Below the pieces are notes generated by a model, which was not told where the DNA came from, did not search any database, and saw nothing but the letters and a program-made list of their open reading frames with translations. This document shows positions 13,697 through 24,500 of a DNA stretch of 64,000 bases, in pieces. The DNA lies in assembly GCA_036365515.1 (NCBI GenBank), contig CM070873.1, positions 263,700,075-263,764,074 of the forward strand, written 5' to 3'. Origin of the DNA: Torymus aiolomorphi. Its lineage: Eukaryota; Arthropoda; Insecta; Hymenoptera; Torymidae. The stretch's first letter is position 1. Every line of letters starts with the position of its first letter. A program made the translations under genes and the position numbers.

Positions 13697-14465
13697 CGTC
13701 TACGTAACTCCCTTATATGCGTGGACCTCATATCCACCGCCTACTATGGTTTAAAAATTGTTTAAATAATCGTCTTACTTATTGTTGCATATCTACGAAT
13801 ATTCCCTAATATGCGTGGACCTCGCGTCACCCGGCTACTTGAGTTTAAAAATTGTTTAAATAATCGTTTTGCTAATTTTTTGATGTCTACATGGCTCCCT
13901 TATATGCGTGGACCTCATATACCCCGGCTACTTAGGTTTAAAAATTATTTAAATAATTGTCTTGGTTATTGTTGCACGTCTGCGTAATTCCCTAATATGC
14001 GTGGACCTCGCGTGCCGTCCCCCACCTACTTGGGTTTAAAAATTATTTAAATAATCGTTTTGCTCATTTTTTCATGTCTACAATACTCCCTTATATGCGT
14101 GGACCTCATATCCCCTACCTACTTGGGTTTAAAAATTATTTAAATAATCGTTTGGCTTAGTTTTAAAGGTCTACATGACTCCCTTATATGCGTGGACCGC
14201 ATCCTCCGCCTACTTGGGTTTAAAAATTGTTTAAACAATTGTCTTGGTTATTGTTACACGTCTACGTAATTCCTTAACATGCGTGGATCTCGCGTCCCCC
14301 ACCTACTTGGGTTTAAAATCTATTTAAATAATCGTTTTGCTTATTTTTTCATGTCTACATGACTCCCTTATATGCGCGGACCTCATATCCCTCGCCTACT
14401 TGGGTTTAAAAATTGTTTAAATAATTGTCTTACTTTCTGTTGCACGTGTACGTAATTCCCTAATA
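13697..14465 (-). repeat. ~93-bp tandem repeat, inverted array (about 8 units)
   Basis: The same unit in reverse complement, anchored by ATGCGTGGACCTC at about 93-bp steps from ~13727 to ~14375. Units with CTCCCTTATATGCG and units with TTCCCTAATATGCG mostly alternate. With the forward array it makes a long self-complementary structure around a ~45-bp unique centre at about 13651-13696. Confidence 0.88.
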
Positions 14466-14620
14466 CATTTCTTTAAATAAATTTGATATTTAGATATCGA
14501 TATTTGAAGTATCGATATTATAAATGCATGATATCTCTCGTATCGATTTTCATCATCCCGATATTATCGATATCACAATATCGATATTTACAGTGAATAT
14601 CGCCCACCCCTATTTTCGTC

Positions 14621-17600
14621 ACGCTGCCGAAATGGGACATATAATGTGTATGGTCTTTGTTTACAGAATGGATTACATAAGTATACTGCTGTTGACTTTG
14701 TATGGGGTTCACTGAATTTATTAGTGATTTGTTGGAATTGTAAGCGAGTACTTGTACCTGAAAATAAAAAACTTAAAATTATTAGATAGTTCATTCAATA
14801 TTGCTAAATAAATTAGCATTTTCTTTAAAAAAAAATATTTTGCAACGAAATAATTATGATACTTATGGATCAAATTTTTACTAGGGTTATAAATTCAACA
14901 TATATATATTTTTTTATTTTACTTTAAATTTCATATTCATCATTAAAATGATCATTAACTTATGCGAAAATTATTTGTAAATAGTGAAAATAATAAAATG
15001 GTACAAAAATACTATTCTAGCATTATCTAAATTATTCATTATCCTCTCTTAAGATAGTTCTCTTCATATTGCAAAAACTGAAAAAGCTTCTGAAAAAAAT
15101 ATACAAATATTCTTCAAAGTCACAGAAATGATACCATATGTTTGTTTACATACATTGCGGAACAAAATTTTGAAAAAAAAATTCTTGAAAATGGTTATTT
15201 TTACGTGAGAGTAAATGAGTGCTATATCAACTGTGACAGAAAGTAATAGTGTTACTCATCAAAAAAACTGGACTTCAAAAAGAAAAACATAGCTTAAGAA
15301 AGATGAAATTCGACTCTTTCTATTAAGTTTATCAAATATGTGTCAAGCCGATCTTTTTAAAAAGATATTAATGATTATAAACACAAATAGCAGACGACGT
15401 GCACGAGAGCGAGAGAGACAGAACGACGCCCATGGCATAGTTTGTGCTCTCACTGAGCGCACAAACTATAGTGCCCGAGGATCAAGAATGATGGCGGAAA
15501 TGTGAAGCCGAAATAAAACCTTTGCGATTATGGTCAAGTCCGATTAAAAGGAAACCGTGATTGGTCGACGGTAACGTTAGCTTTTTGTAGTCTTAGCTGA
15601 TTGGTCCAAATAAAACCCACCCACAAAGTTTGGAATTATCAAATATTTAAACTATAAATATGTCATAAATAGTATTAATAACTTAAAATTTGGTTTTGTA
15701 TAACAAAAAGTATTAAAATTTTATATGTAGTTAACAATGAAGAACTCTGAACACTGTTCTGATTATAGTTGAATTTCTAATTTTTGTATATTGTAAGAGT
15801 AAACTAAAATCAATACAATCCAAGTCTCAATAAAAAATATTGGATAAATTTGCGGATGTTAAAAAGTAAAATAAATTTTAAAGTCATAATATTTCAATAT
15901 TAATTGTATAGATATAATCTATAGGTAAAGGAAAAGCGGGCGAAGCGCGCTTGAACTTGCTAGTAAAGTTATCTTCTTAAGAATAAATTCGAATTCTCTT
16001 ATCATGTTTACAGAAATCTGTAAATGGAATAACACAGCAGTCAGAGTATTTTCCCAAAGTGGATGTGGCGACGGAGTAAGGATAGTTGAATATTTTGAAG
16101 ATCCAGTGATTGTTTAGGAAGCTAACCGACCGCCACTTGATATTTCTCTAGTGGCGCTGCATCTTCTGGGGAATGTTTACACGTGTCGTGTGCTATCTAC
16201 GATGTGAGAGGCTCGTCTAGCTTCCGTTTACAAGAGTCTCCCAAAGACAGACCCGCGCTTGCTTATTTATCCATTCACATAAATACGATCAGCTCATATA
16301 TCTGGCCTTCTGCGTTTTTATGTTGCTATTAGCGTTTCAAAAAAAAAAGTTACAGCAGCACGCCCGAAATAAATATTATAGATACAGTTTTTTAACGATT
16401 GCATGTGAAAGATCTGTCATTCTTGGGCCTATTAAAACGAAAAAAAGTACAAGCCGGTGGTCTTTAGTTTTAGAATGAAAGCGATCGTAGAAAAATTAAC
16501 AAGGGCTATTTCGGCGGACCTAATTGGGTTGGTACACACGACTCGCATCTTATTAACAATGCCAACAGCACATGTACGCACATGGAGGGCGTAATAATAA
16601 TAGAAACTAGAGGAATCGGGCCTTTTGAAGGTGAGTTTCGAATTCAGAGAAATGGCCGAGGCGACCGCCGGCGCGTCGCGCGATGATTTTCATCGCCCCC
16701 ATAAAGCACTCGCTTCCGGGATATGTTGGCCGTACACTCTATCTCTCCGTCTCTGTCCCGCCCGCGCACGCTCGCCGCTCTCTGTGGCCGCTCGATTCGC
16801 ACTAAACAGTATCCTGTAATTCGGCGTGGCCCGAGCGCTGCGCCACGCGAATATATACACGCGTACGGCCGAAAAATCCCGGCCGACTCTCGGCCGCTAA
16901 TAAACTAAATACGGCATCGGAAATGACCACCGGTATTATTTATACGTGCTCCATGACGGCGCTTTTAATGCGCTTCGCCCATTCTCTCTCTCTCTCTCTC
17001 TCTCTCTCTTGCGCGCGCGCTTTCTCCCCCCGTTCCCGCGGCCTAGCTCTTTATCTCGCGCGCACGCAGCGAGAGTTTATACAACGCAATAACGTTATTA
17101 GGTGGCTGGCATCCGGTATAAATTTTACCACTAGCAACATCAAGCATTTCCCCCTCCCCCGCCCCCGGTCTTCTCTCTCTTTCCCTCGGTAGCCGCGAAC
17201 TCGCACGTTGCGACCTGCATTACAACAATTCGTATTTTGCGCCGCTTCCCATTCGGCCCCGCGCCGCCACCCGCACGCTCTGCGGCGTCATTTGAAAAAT
17301 GAAGCACGAAGTATTAATCGTTAAGTTTTTTCCGGAGCATTAACTCGGCTTTTCGTCTGTGTTTATTTTTCGGTCAGTAAATCCCATTTGAATGTTGCTC
17401 CGTCTCTCTTTCCTTTTTTTTTTTACGCGAAATACGAGAGGCTCCGATGAAATAAAGAACACTTTTGAAATTCAAATTTAAAGGCAATAAATTCGCTCGT
17501 AAAAACATGCTGCGTTGCGAAAAAAAAAATCTACGTGGACAATTATTCTGATGAAATCTCCATACTGTGATGCATCGATTAAAATTCTATGGATTTTAAT

Positions 17601-17750
17601 GCCTGCAAAGTTTATACACACTAAGAATAGTTCATTTTGTGGAATTAAAATTCACTATTTCAATCTAATAAATAAGATAAATTAAAATAATTTATTTTAT
17701 ATTTTATTTTAATAATAACGTTTAAATATGTATTATAAAATTGCATAAGA
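14621..17750. other. AT-rich spacer with no gene seen
   Basis: 14.6-16.6 kb is AT-rich. It contains an 11-bp perfect stem (15437-15447 with 15459-15469) and two TGATTGGTC strings exactly 40 bp apart (15558 and 15598) that look like inverted CCAAT boxes. 16.6-17.3 kb is CpG-rich with a CT tract. No convincing frame. Confidence 0.5.
16983..17010. repeat. (CT)n microsatellite
   Basis: About 14 CT units. Confidence 0.93.
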
Positions 17751-18167
17751 TTTAAGGTAGCTTCACCGTGAGAATTGATCACCTTAATAAAATTTGTTTA
17801 CAGTCGTTTGTTCACATGTTATAAAACGTGGTTATAACAATATGGTAACACATAATAATATGGTTCTTAACATGTTCAGTACTACGTGGTACATATTTGT
17901 ACCATGAAGTTTTATGAATCCACTGACATTTAGAATCTTTGTAAAATTGAAATTAAACTAAACTAATTCAATAAAAATATTTTTGATAACCTTATGATTT
18001 CACGTAATAGAAAGAAACCAAATTTTTATGAAATATTTAGAGTTTAGAATTTAGAAAAATGATTTGTATATATATTGAAGGTATGACGCCATCCATTTTT
18101 TATGTTAAGTACTTGAAGACGATCTTTGGAGGCAAAAGTGAAAAGATCTTGGGTGTTTTTTAGCAAC

Positions 18168-18199
18168 GTTTCGTTGGCTTAGTACGCCAACCTCATCAG
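18168..18199 (-). ncRNA. Hammerhead-ribozyme-like core
   Basis: Read on the minus strand: CUGAUGA, one unpaired G, a perfect 6-bp stem GUUGGC/GCCAAC with a 7-nt loop, then GAAAC. These are the two catalytic strands and stem II of a hammerhead in correct order. The extra G before stem II and an unidentified cleavage-site strand leave activity open. The flanking DNA resembles the 54.4-kb copy (GAAACGTYGC after the core, an AT-rich hairpin before it), suggesting a shared retroelement source such as a Penelope-like element. Confidence 0.5.
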
Positions 18200-18268
18200 G
18201 CCAAAAATAATAAACGTATATAGCATACGTCGATCCGATGTTATTATCGACTGTATATATAGTTATAT

Positions 18269-19037
18269 CTGTGGCTTCCAGGAATAACAACTTAAATGAT
18301 TTTTTGTGAAAATTGAGTTAGCACCGGAATTTATACCTTCTAACTAGCCTTTTTCATGTAGACTTGGTCCGGAAATCTGAAACGCGTTCAAAGAGCATCA
18401 GCTAAGTGCATAACCACTTAACTGCACCTGTGCCCGGAAAAAACACTTAACTGAATATTTATATTTAATTAAAAGTACCGTTTTGAAGTTAATACTATGC
18501 AATAAACAGATTATGACATACCTATTTTTATAGCAACAAAAATCAAAGGCAATAGATAACAGAAGCAAACACAACAGCTTTGATTGCCGGGCGATGGGGC
18601 GAGTGTGGATAAACAGTAACCGAGTAACGTTCGGTATTCGGTTTACCGAATTCCGTTGACTTGACGCATATTCCGTTGGGAGGCGCATGCGTGGGAATGA
18701 ATATTTAAAAAAGAATTCGTATTCTATGTTTTAAGTGTAGAAATAACTATGTTATTTATCTTATTTGAACAAGTTCCCTAAACCACTGAACTGCACAGTT
18801 ACCGGAATAACGACTTAACTGCATTATTTTGTTTGTTTATACAAAGAACAAAAATGTATTCTAGCAGCTGATAGAGGGGTTCGAAAGATATTCGATACCT
18901 TTGTAAATGTCTAAATTGTTATGACTTATCTCGCGCATTTCGATCTTACATATGAAGTGTCATGACAGAAATTTTAAAACGTCGATTTATCGAAAACACG
19001 TACAAGTGGGTTTAGTCGTTATTCCTCGAAGCTACAG
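18269..19037. mobile_element. 769-bp MITE-like element with repeated internal motif
   Basis: Inverted ends: CTGTGGCTTCCAGGAATAAC at 18269 and its near inverse GTTATTCCTCGAAGCTACAG ending 19037. ATAT lies next to both ends, so the target duplication may be ATAT or TATAT. A motif like CACTTAACTGCA recurs at ~18415, ~18448 and ~18815 beside CCGGAA strings. No coding capacity. Confidence 0.6.
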
Positions 19038-19056
19038 ATATATCCTCATGTAGAAG

Positions 19057-19309
19057 TACACTGAAAAAAAAGTACAGGAAAAAGTACTAAACGTTCAATA
19101 AAAATTACCATGTTGTGCAGGGAACACGACCACAGACTGTAAAAACCAAAAAAATTACCATACTTTATAAGAAATTTTACCAGAAATATAGTAAAATTTA
19201 CTCTATTGTAAAATTTACTATAAAGTATGGTAATTTTTCGGGTCTTTACAGTCTGTGGTAGCTTTACGAGACGGTATAGTAATTTTTCCAAAACTTTTCT
19301 TTCAGTGTA
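19057..19309. mobile_element. ~250-bp MITE with TA-flanked CACTGAAA termini
   Basis: Ends CACTGAAAAAAAAGT (19059) and ACTTTTCTTTCAGTG (19307) are inverted copies, with TA on each side. Inside is a second inverted pair, ACCATACTTTATA and TATAAAGTATGGT. TA targets and small size suit a Tc1/mariner-type non-autonomous element. Confidence 0.7.
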
Positions 19310-19512
19310 TATATAAATATATATATGACTTATGTCTCTATATAATCGTGTATAAATGTATATGGTCATATATATTGATGTATAACTTTATATGATTTTG
19401 TATTGTATATAAATCTTTTAGTAATTGTATTAGTTGTATATTGATGTATAAAATTGTACACCATAATACATGAACACCATGTATAATCATGAATTTGACT
19501 TAAGATTATGTG

Positions 19513-20228
19513 CACGGAGAGAAATTTTAGAGTAAAAATTACCAAGGTGCCTTGGCAGCGCATGGATAGACTGTCAAAAGCCGTGATATTCCCAGGTTTC
19601 TAATACAATTTATAAGTTTCCCAGGAAAAACTACCATAACCACTTAAAAAAATACCAAATTATCTGAATAAAAATTACCAGACACACTAGTAAAAATTGA
19701 GATCTAGTCATTTTTACAAGGTAACCTAAGAATTTTTACTAAGAAAACTGATAAATTTTACCAAATAACCTGGTATTTGTGTACTCGCGCATGCGCACTG
19801 CGCATTATTGTGTTTCAGAAGATTGATACTAGAGGCGTGCGCGACGTTAAAATGAAAACAATACACATATTTTCAGTAAGTAATAACGGCGATTCAAATG
19901 ACTGTTGGTAACAGCTTCCATGGCGCAGTCGATAGAACATCGGACTCTCAACCCAAAGATCGTCGGATCGAATCCCGCTTCCGTAAAAATTTTTTTCAGT
20001 TTAATGTTTTTTCATTCTTGTTTCTGATTCTATTTCTATATTAAAATGCTATATATCCATCAATATGGATAAAAAAAGTTAATTTTTTTAATTTAAATTA
20101 ACTAAAAAAATTTTACCAAGGCACTTTGGTAAAAAGTTTGAAATTGTCAGTCTGTCCATCCATTACCATAGAAACTGGTAATTTTGTCTCGAATATTTGT
20201 AATTTTCACTACAAAATTTCTCTCCGTG
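19513..20228. mobile_element. 716-bp MITE with CACGGAGAGAAATTTT termini
   Basis: CACGGAGAGAAATTTT at 19513 is inverted as AAAATTTCTCTCCGTG ending 20228. The arms continue with inverted ACCAAGGTGCCTTGG and CCAAGGCACTTTGGT-like strings. A tRNA-like sequence occupies part of the interior. No protein frame; superfamily not assigned. Confidence 0.7.
19915..19984 (+). other. tRNA-like sequence with Pol III A and B boxes (not a functional tRNA)
   Basis: TGGCGCAGTCGATAG fits a Pol III A box and GGATCGAATCC a B box, at tRNA spacing. The middle resembles tRNA-Lys-type GGACTCTYAA with a CTC anticodon. The anticodon stem has two mismatches, and the outer ends (GCTTCCA and GCTTCCG) do not pair as an acceptor stem. 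A run of T follows about 7 nt downstream and could end transcription. Best read as a decayed tRNA or a SINE head inside the MITE. Confidence 0.5.
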
Positions 20229-20365
20229 TGTAAGTAGTTGCTTAGACCTATGCAAAATTATATTCACATTCATAGTTATGCATGATGTTGGAGAAAATTG
20301 TATGTACCTATATATAATTTATCTTATTTATTTATACATAGTTACATACAAATATAATTCGTATA

Positions 20366-20366
20366 G

Positions 20367-20451
<85 letters not shown>
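20366..20451. repeat. (CA)n-(TA)n compound microsatellite
   Basis: About 11 CA units passing directly into about 31 TA units, between the 716-bp MITE and the 451-bp repeat-built element. Confidence 0.95.
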
Positions 20452-20454
<3 letters not shown>

Positions 20455-20492
20455 ATACCTATATAAACATTTATAAGTATATCTAAGTATAT

Positions 20493-20943
20493 ATCGACGC
20501 TCCCTACGAAAACTAGCACCTTTTTTGGCCTCCTCACGAAGACTAGCACATTTCAGAAAACTACAACGAAAACTAACATAACTCACGACTTTGCCGCGAA
20601 TACTAGTACAATTCGCGAGGTTGCCGCGAAAACTAGCATCATTCATAGTTTGCGCCGAATAATAGTACAATTCGTAAGATTGCGACGAAAAGTAGCACGA
20701 TCCACGAGTTTACGACGAAAAGCATCACGATTCGCAAGCTTGCCGCGAAAACTAGCACTTCGCGTCACCGTGTGTTAATTTATATAAGAGGCAGTGGAAT
20801 GTGCTAGTCTTCGCCGCAATCAAGCGGATCGGGCTAGTCTTCAACGCAAATCAATGGGGCGTGCTAGTCTTCGCGGCCAACGCTAAAATGGACTAGTCTT
20901 CGTGGCAATCTGAATCGTACTAGTTTTCGTAGGGAGCGTCGAT
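20493..20943. mobile_element. 451-bp element made of ~30-bp repeats in two orientations
   Basis: Perfect inverted ends: ATCGACGCTCCCTACGAAAA at 20493 and TTTTCGTAGGGAGCGTCGAT ending 20943 (24 bp in full). Inside, CGAAAACTAGCAC-like cores occur about nine times at ~30-bp steps from 20507 to ~20757, then about five times inverted (GTGCTAGTCTTCG type) from ~20797 to 20930. The end repeat itself contains one core. The pattern looks like multiplied transposase-binding sites. No coding capacity. Confidence 0.7.
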
Positions 20944-20994
20944 ACATAAGTGTATATACGAATCATTTTTACGCGGAAATATATAAAATTTTAT

Positions 20995-21420
20995 GAAATA
21001 TGATTACAAAGGGTTTAGCACTGAACCTTTTAAAGTATAAAAAAAATTTTTCAACGATATTTCAATATTGCAAAAATAGATATCGCAAACAAACAATATA
21101 CATTTTTAAAATTTTTGATCCGATTTAAAATCAGAAGGGCTCATTTTTTTCCTTGTGCAATTTCATAGGGAGTCAACGGTATAAAAATTGAACGATTTTC
21201 AAAACCTTTAAAGATATATGCATCCACTTGTTTATAGTGTATGCTTTTAATAAACAAATAATTATATCTTTGCAAGCTTTGAAAATGAGCCCTTCTAATT
21301 TTGAATCGGATTAAAAATCAAAAATATTTATATTGATTGTTGAACTTTTTTTTAATTAGCGATATCTACTTTTGAAATTTCGTTAAAAATTTTGGTTTGT
21401 TACTTTATGAACCATATTTT
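20995..21420. repeat. Internal palindrome of the TTAA composite
   Basis: GATATCGC...TTTTGATCCGATTTAAAAT..AGAAGGGCTCATTTT near 21080-21150 is inverted as AAAATGAGCCCTTCTAATTTT..ATCGGATTAAAAATC..GCGATATC near 21285-21367. Outward matching continues weakly on both sides. It may be the inner part of the TTAA element arms, with the left end displaced by later insertions. Confidence 0.5.
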
Positions 21421-21516
21421 TATATGATATCGTTTTTTACATTATAACATGTGAACAAACGATTGTAAAATAATGTTATTAATGCGTGAGCAATTCTCGC
21501 GGTGAAGCCACCTTAA

Positions 21517-24500
21517 ATAAAAAAAAGAAGTGTGATAATAAAAGATTAAAGTGCTTGTGCACGTTAATAGGGTGAAAGTTAAAGCGATCGAAATATGGGA
21601 AGTGTCGAGCTTACGGGTTCGCGCGTTCATCGGCGTAACCCGCTTGATGCGATTACGCGCGTATATACATGTATATATCTATCTAGACGTGCTCGACAGC
21701 CGGTTAGGTATTATCGGAGCTTTAGCCAGCAGGAAATTATTGATAATCGCATCAATATCCGTGCGATCGTCAGGTCCAGGCGCGCTGCGGCGATGATTTA
21801 TGGGCAATCGGACGGTTATCGATGCGTGTGTGAGTGAGAACGCGCGCCGTAAGCACACGTACGTGTATAAGCGTGAATCGCTCGGGCCAATCTATCCCGC
21901 CACTGGTGCGCAGCGCGCAACGAGCAATTGCTCCTTATTAATAAACGCCGCCACAGCCGCGAGACGAGGCCACCTTTCAATTACGCCCTCGACTCACTGT
22001 ATCTATCGATTAGCTTCATTACACTTCGACGCTTCGCTTCGATTATCTCGTTTTGCTTTCGCCAATATTTAAAGCACTTACTCACTTAATTTTTCAATGG
22101 ATAATTGTGTAATTCGAGTAAGTCAACCGAGTGTTTTCATGCCGGAATATAAAAGCTGGGATAATAGATGTCAAATAAAAGTTGTTCGATGCCTCTCAAC
22201 AGAATTGGATTCGCTCTTGGCGATTTTATGGTCCGTAACAATGCGCATGTATATAGAGAGCTCGTGCGTCACCGGAAGAGGCGAAAAAGCAAAAGGGCTG
22301 AGAGGGAAGAGGGCGACACGATAACGACTTTACATGCAGTCGAAGCGGAGCTGAATGCTCACGCCTCCGCTTTCCTCGTTTCGCAGCCGAGCGGGCGCAA
22401 TCGGTCGTTATTGGAAAAGCCATCCATCCATCCAGCCTGCAAGCTGCACGACGCCTGCTCGAAAGAGGGACAGAAGAACGGCGACAGATACGCTCTCTCG
22501 CTCCCTCCCCACATTGAATCAGTCGGCGCTTCATTATGTCCACGCCTGAATGCGTCAACTCGCGTTCGCCGCCGACGCCGCCGCCACCTCTGGCTTATAA
22601 GGTAAATTTTAATGAACCGGTGTGTACTCGACTTGATTCCTGCGCGCGCGGGAGATTCAATTCCGAGCGGTAAATACGTCATTAGTCACAACGCGTGATG
22701 CGCACACGCGGGCGCGCGCCCGCTCGTCTCTTTATTTTCTATACGCCCTCTTTATCTCGACTGTTTATTAATTCAGCCGCGGAATTGAACGCGTATCATT
22801 TGTGCAGGCGCGACGCCGGCGACGACGCTCATCCTCACGGCTGAATTGACGGCGCAATCGAGCGAGCGAAATCGCGAATACGTTATAAATAAGACGGGGG
22901 ACGCAGCCCGTGTGTGTGCGCGCGCGCATGTATGTGTAGCTGAATGAGGTGAGTCTCGCCCTTTTGCCGGTGCAAAAATTAACGACTATACGTATTTAAG
23001 CGGGTTTACACCTTTCAGCGGTGTTTATTCCGACGCACTTTCGCGCGCTTATTATTAGAGGGCATATACCTTTCGTTCGCTGACGATAATGCGTCGGGTA
23101 ATTGCGCTTCTTTTTCGGATTAAGTTTTTGAGTTAATTTCTCAATAGCAAAGTATAAACACTTGAAAAACAAAAATTATTTTTAATCATTAAAAATTCAA
23201 CGAGATAACAAGCGAATAATTACAAACTGCAAAGTTTAACTAAATTCACGCGATTAACAAACGAGGCTCATTATTCAGACGTAAATTCACGGTAATGTAA
23301 ACACAGTAATAACGTTGCGAAACTAGAAACGATGTTTTGACAGCATAAATGTAAAACTATAAGTGGCCGAGGAAATACGGTTGTGGAAGCTGTGCGCGAG
23401 TATAATGATAATCCGCGGACGGCGCTCGCGCGCCTGGTCGAGAGAAGAGGGCAATTAGTCATCGGACAACTGGTTGTTTTCGGCGGAATCCAATGGACTC
23501 ATCGCGGCGAGTTTTCGGTCTCACGCGCGCTCTCGCTCCGAATAAATCAAAAGTGCGCGGGCAGAGTATCGCCGCGCGGATATAGCCCCCGCAGCTTCAT
23601 CGGGCATATTTATGGCGCGCAATTCAATGATACAGCGTATTCCCGGTCGCGTAATAGTCAATATTTCCATCAGAAGCATAACGGCCCGGAGAGAGTCACG
23701 CCCACGCGCCGCTCTCACTCCGCGATTTCGGCCCACACACACACACACACATTTGACAGCATCGCGCGCTCTTGGCGTTTACCAGTTGTTGCTATTTATT
23801 CGCGCGTTACATTACTCTGTCGGCGAGTGGAGAGTGTCGGCAAGCGCGCCCGAGCTAATTTGCATTATAAGTGCCTCTCTCGCGCTTCTCTCCCACTCTC
23901 TCGTTATCTCTTTCCCATTCGAACCGATGTTATCGTCTCGTTTTCGCCACTGCATTACGCTCGACCATCGGACGCAGTACTATAGCAGCACCGGCGTCAC
24001 TCTACTGACGGACACGCGCAGTAATGCTATCTATATAACCTTTCGCGGCGCGTCTCTCTCGCACCGTGTTATCGGCGAAAATGACGTTCGCGCGCATATA
24101 GGTACGCGTGCAGGCCGGGATAATCGGCGATAGGTTCGGTAAATTGTGGCCCCTATATGCGTGCGATTTCAACGCGTCCTTCGCACCTTTCGCATACGCC
24201 CCGCGTTATTAAATGTTTCGCCCGGTGGCTCTGTTTAGTTAACGGCTCGTGCTTGACGGTTTTATTGCTTTATAAGAGAGTTTTATCTCTGCTTACTGAA
24301 ATGTTCTGACATTATTTCTTGTAATTAATTGAGATATTATTCAATCAATGAAGCGTAACTTTTCATTAAATTAGCTGCAATAGCCATAAAATTTATTTTA
24401 ATCGTGCCGTTAAAATATTTAAAATTATTAATTTTACATCGAATAATTTGTGTGAAATAGTCTTGAAAATAGATTAACAATAATTTCTGATTTGAAAATA

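Larger units (their letters stand above)
12334..14620. mobile_element. Non-autonomous hAT-type element with convergent internal satellite arrays
   Basis: Termini are TAGGGGTGGACGATAT at 12342 and its inverse ATATCGCCCACCCCTA ending at 14612, a 16-bp inverted repeat with one mismatch. The 8-bp string TTTTCGTC flanks both ends (12334-12341 and 14613-14620), the duplication length made by hAT transposases. Each subterminal ~130 bp is rich in TATCGATA motifs. The interior is two opposed arrays of a ~93-bp repeat with a short spacer between. There is no transposase frame, so it must have been mobilised in trans. Confidence 0.88.
17752..21516. mobile_element. Composite TTAA-flanked element, 3.76 kb, holding several nested insertions
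   Basis: The left terminus GGTAGCTTCACCGTGAGAAT (17756) and the right terminus ending ATTCTCGCGGTGAAGCCACC (21512) form a ~70-bp inverted repeat (17756-17824 and 21442-21512). TTAA abuts both. TTAA targets are used by piggyBac and Kolobok-type transposases, but these ends do not clearly match either. Between the ends lie a hammerhead-like fragment, three MITE-like elements, a (CA)n(TA)n tract, a small repeat-built element and an internal palindrome. No transposase frame remains. Confidence 0.65.

Noticed and set aside
19915..19984. Functional tRNA gene
   Set aside because: The A and B boxes are good, but the acceptor ends do not pair and the anticodon stem is mismatched.
20332..20670. Minus-strand frame with a repeating ASFRG-like peptide
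   Set aside because: The peptide periodicity reflects the ~30-bp DNA repeats of the 451-bp element plus a TA tract, not a protein.
20507..20760. Regular ~30-bp repeats resembling a CRISPR array
   Set aside because: Repeats are degenerate and abut without true spacers, they occur in both orientations within transposon-like inverted ends, and the genome is eukaryotic.
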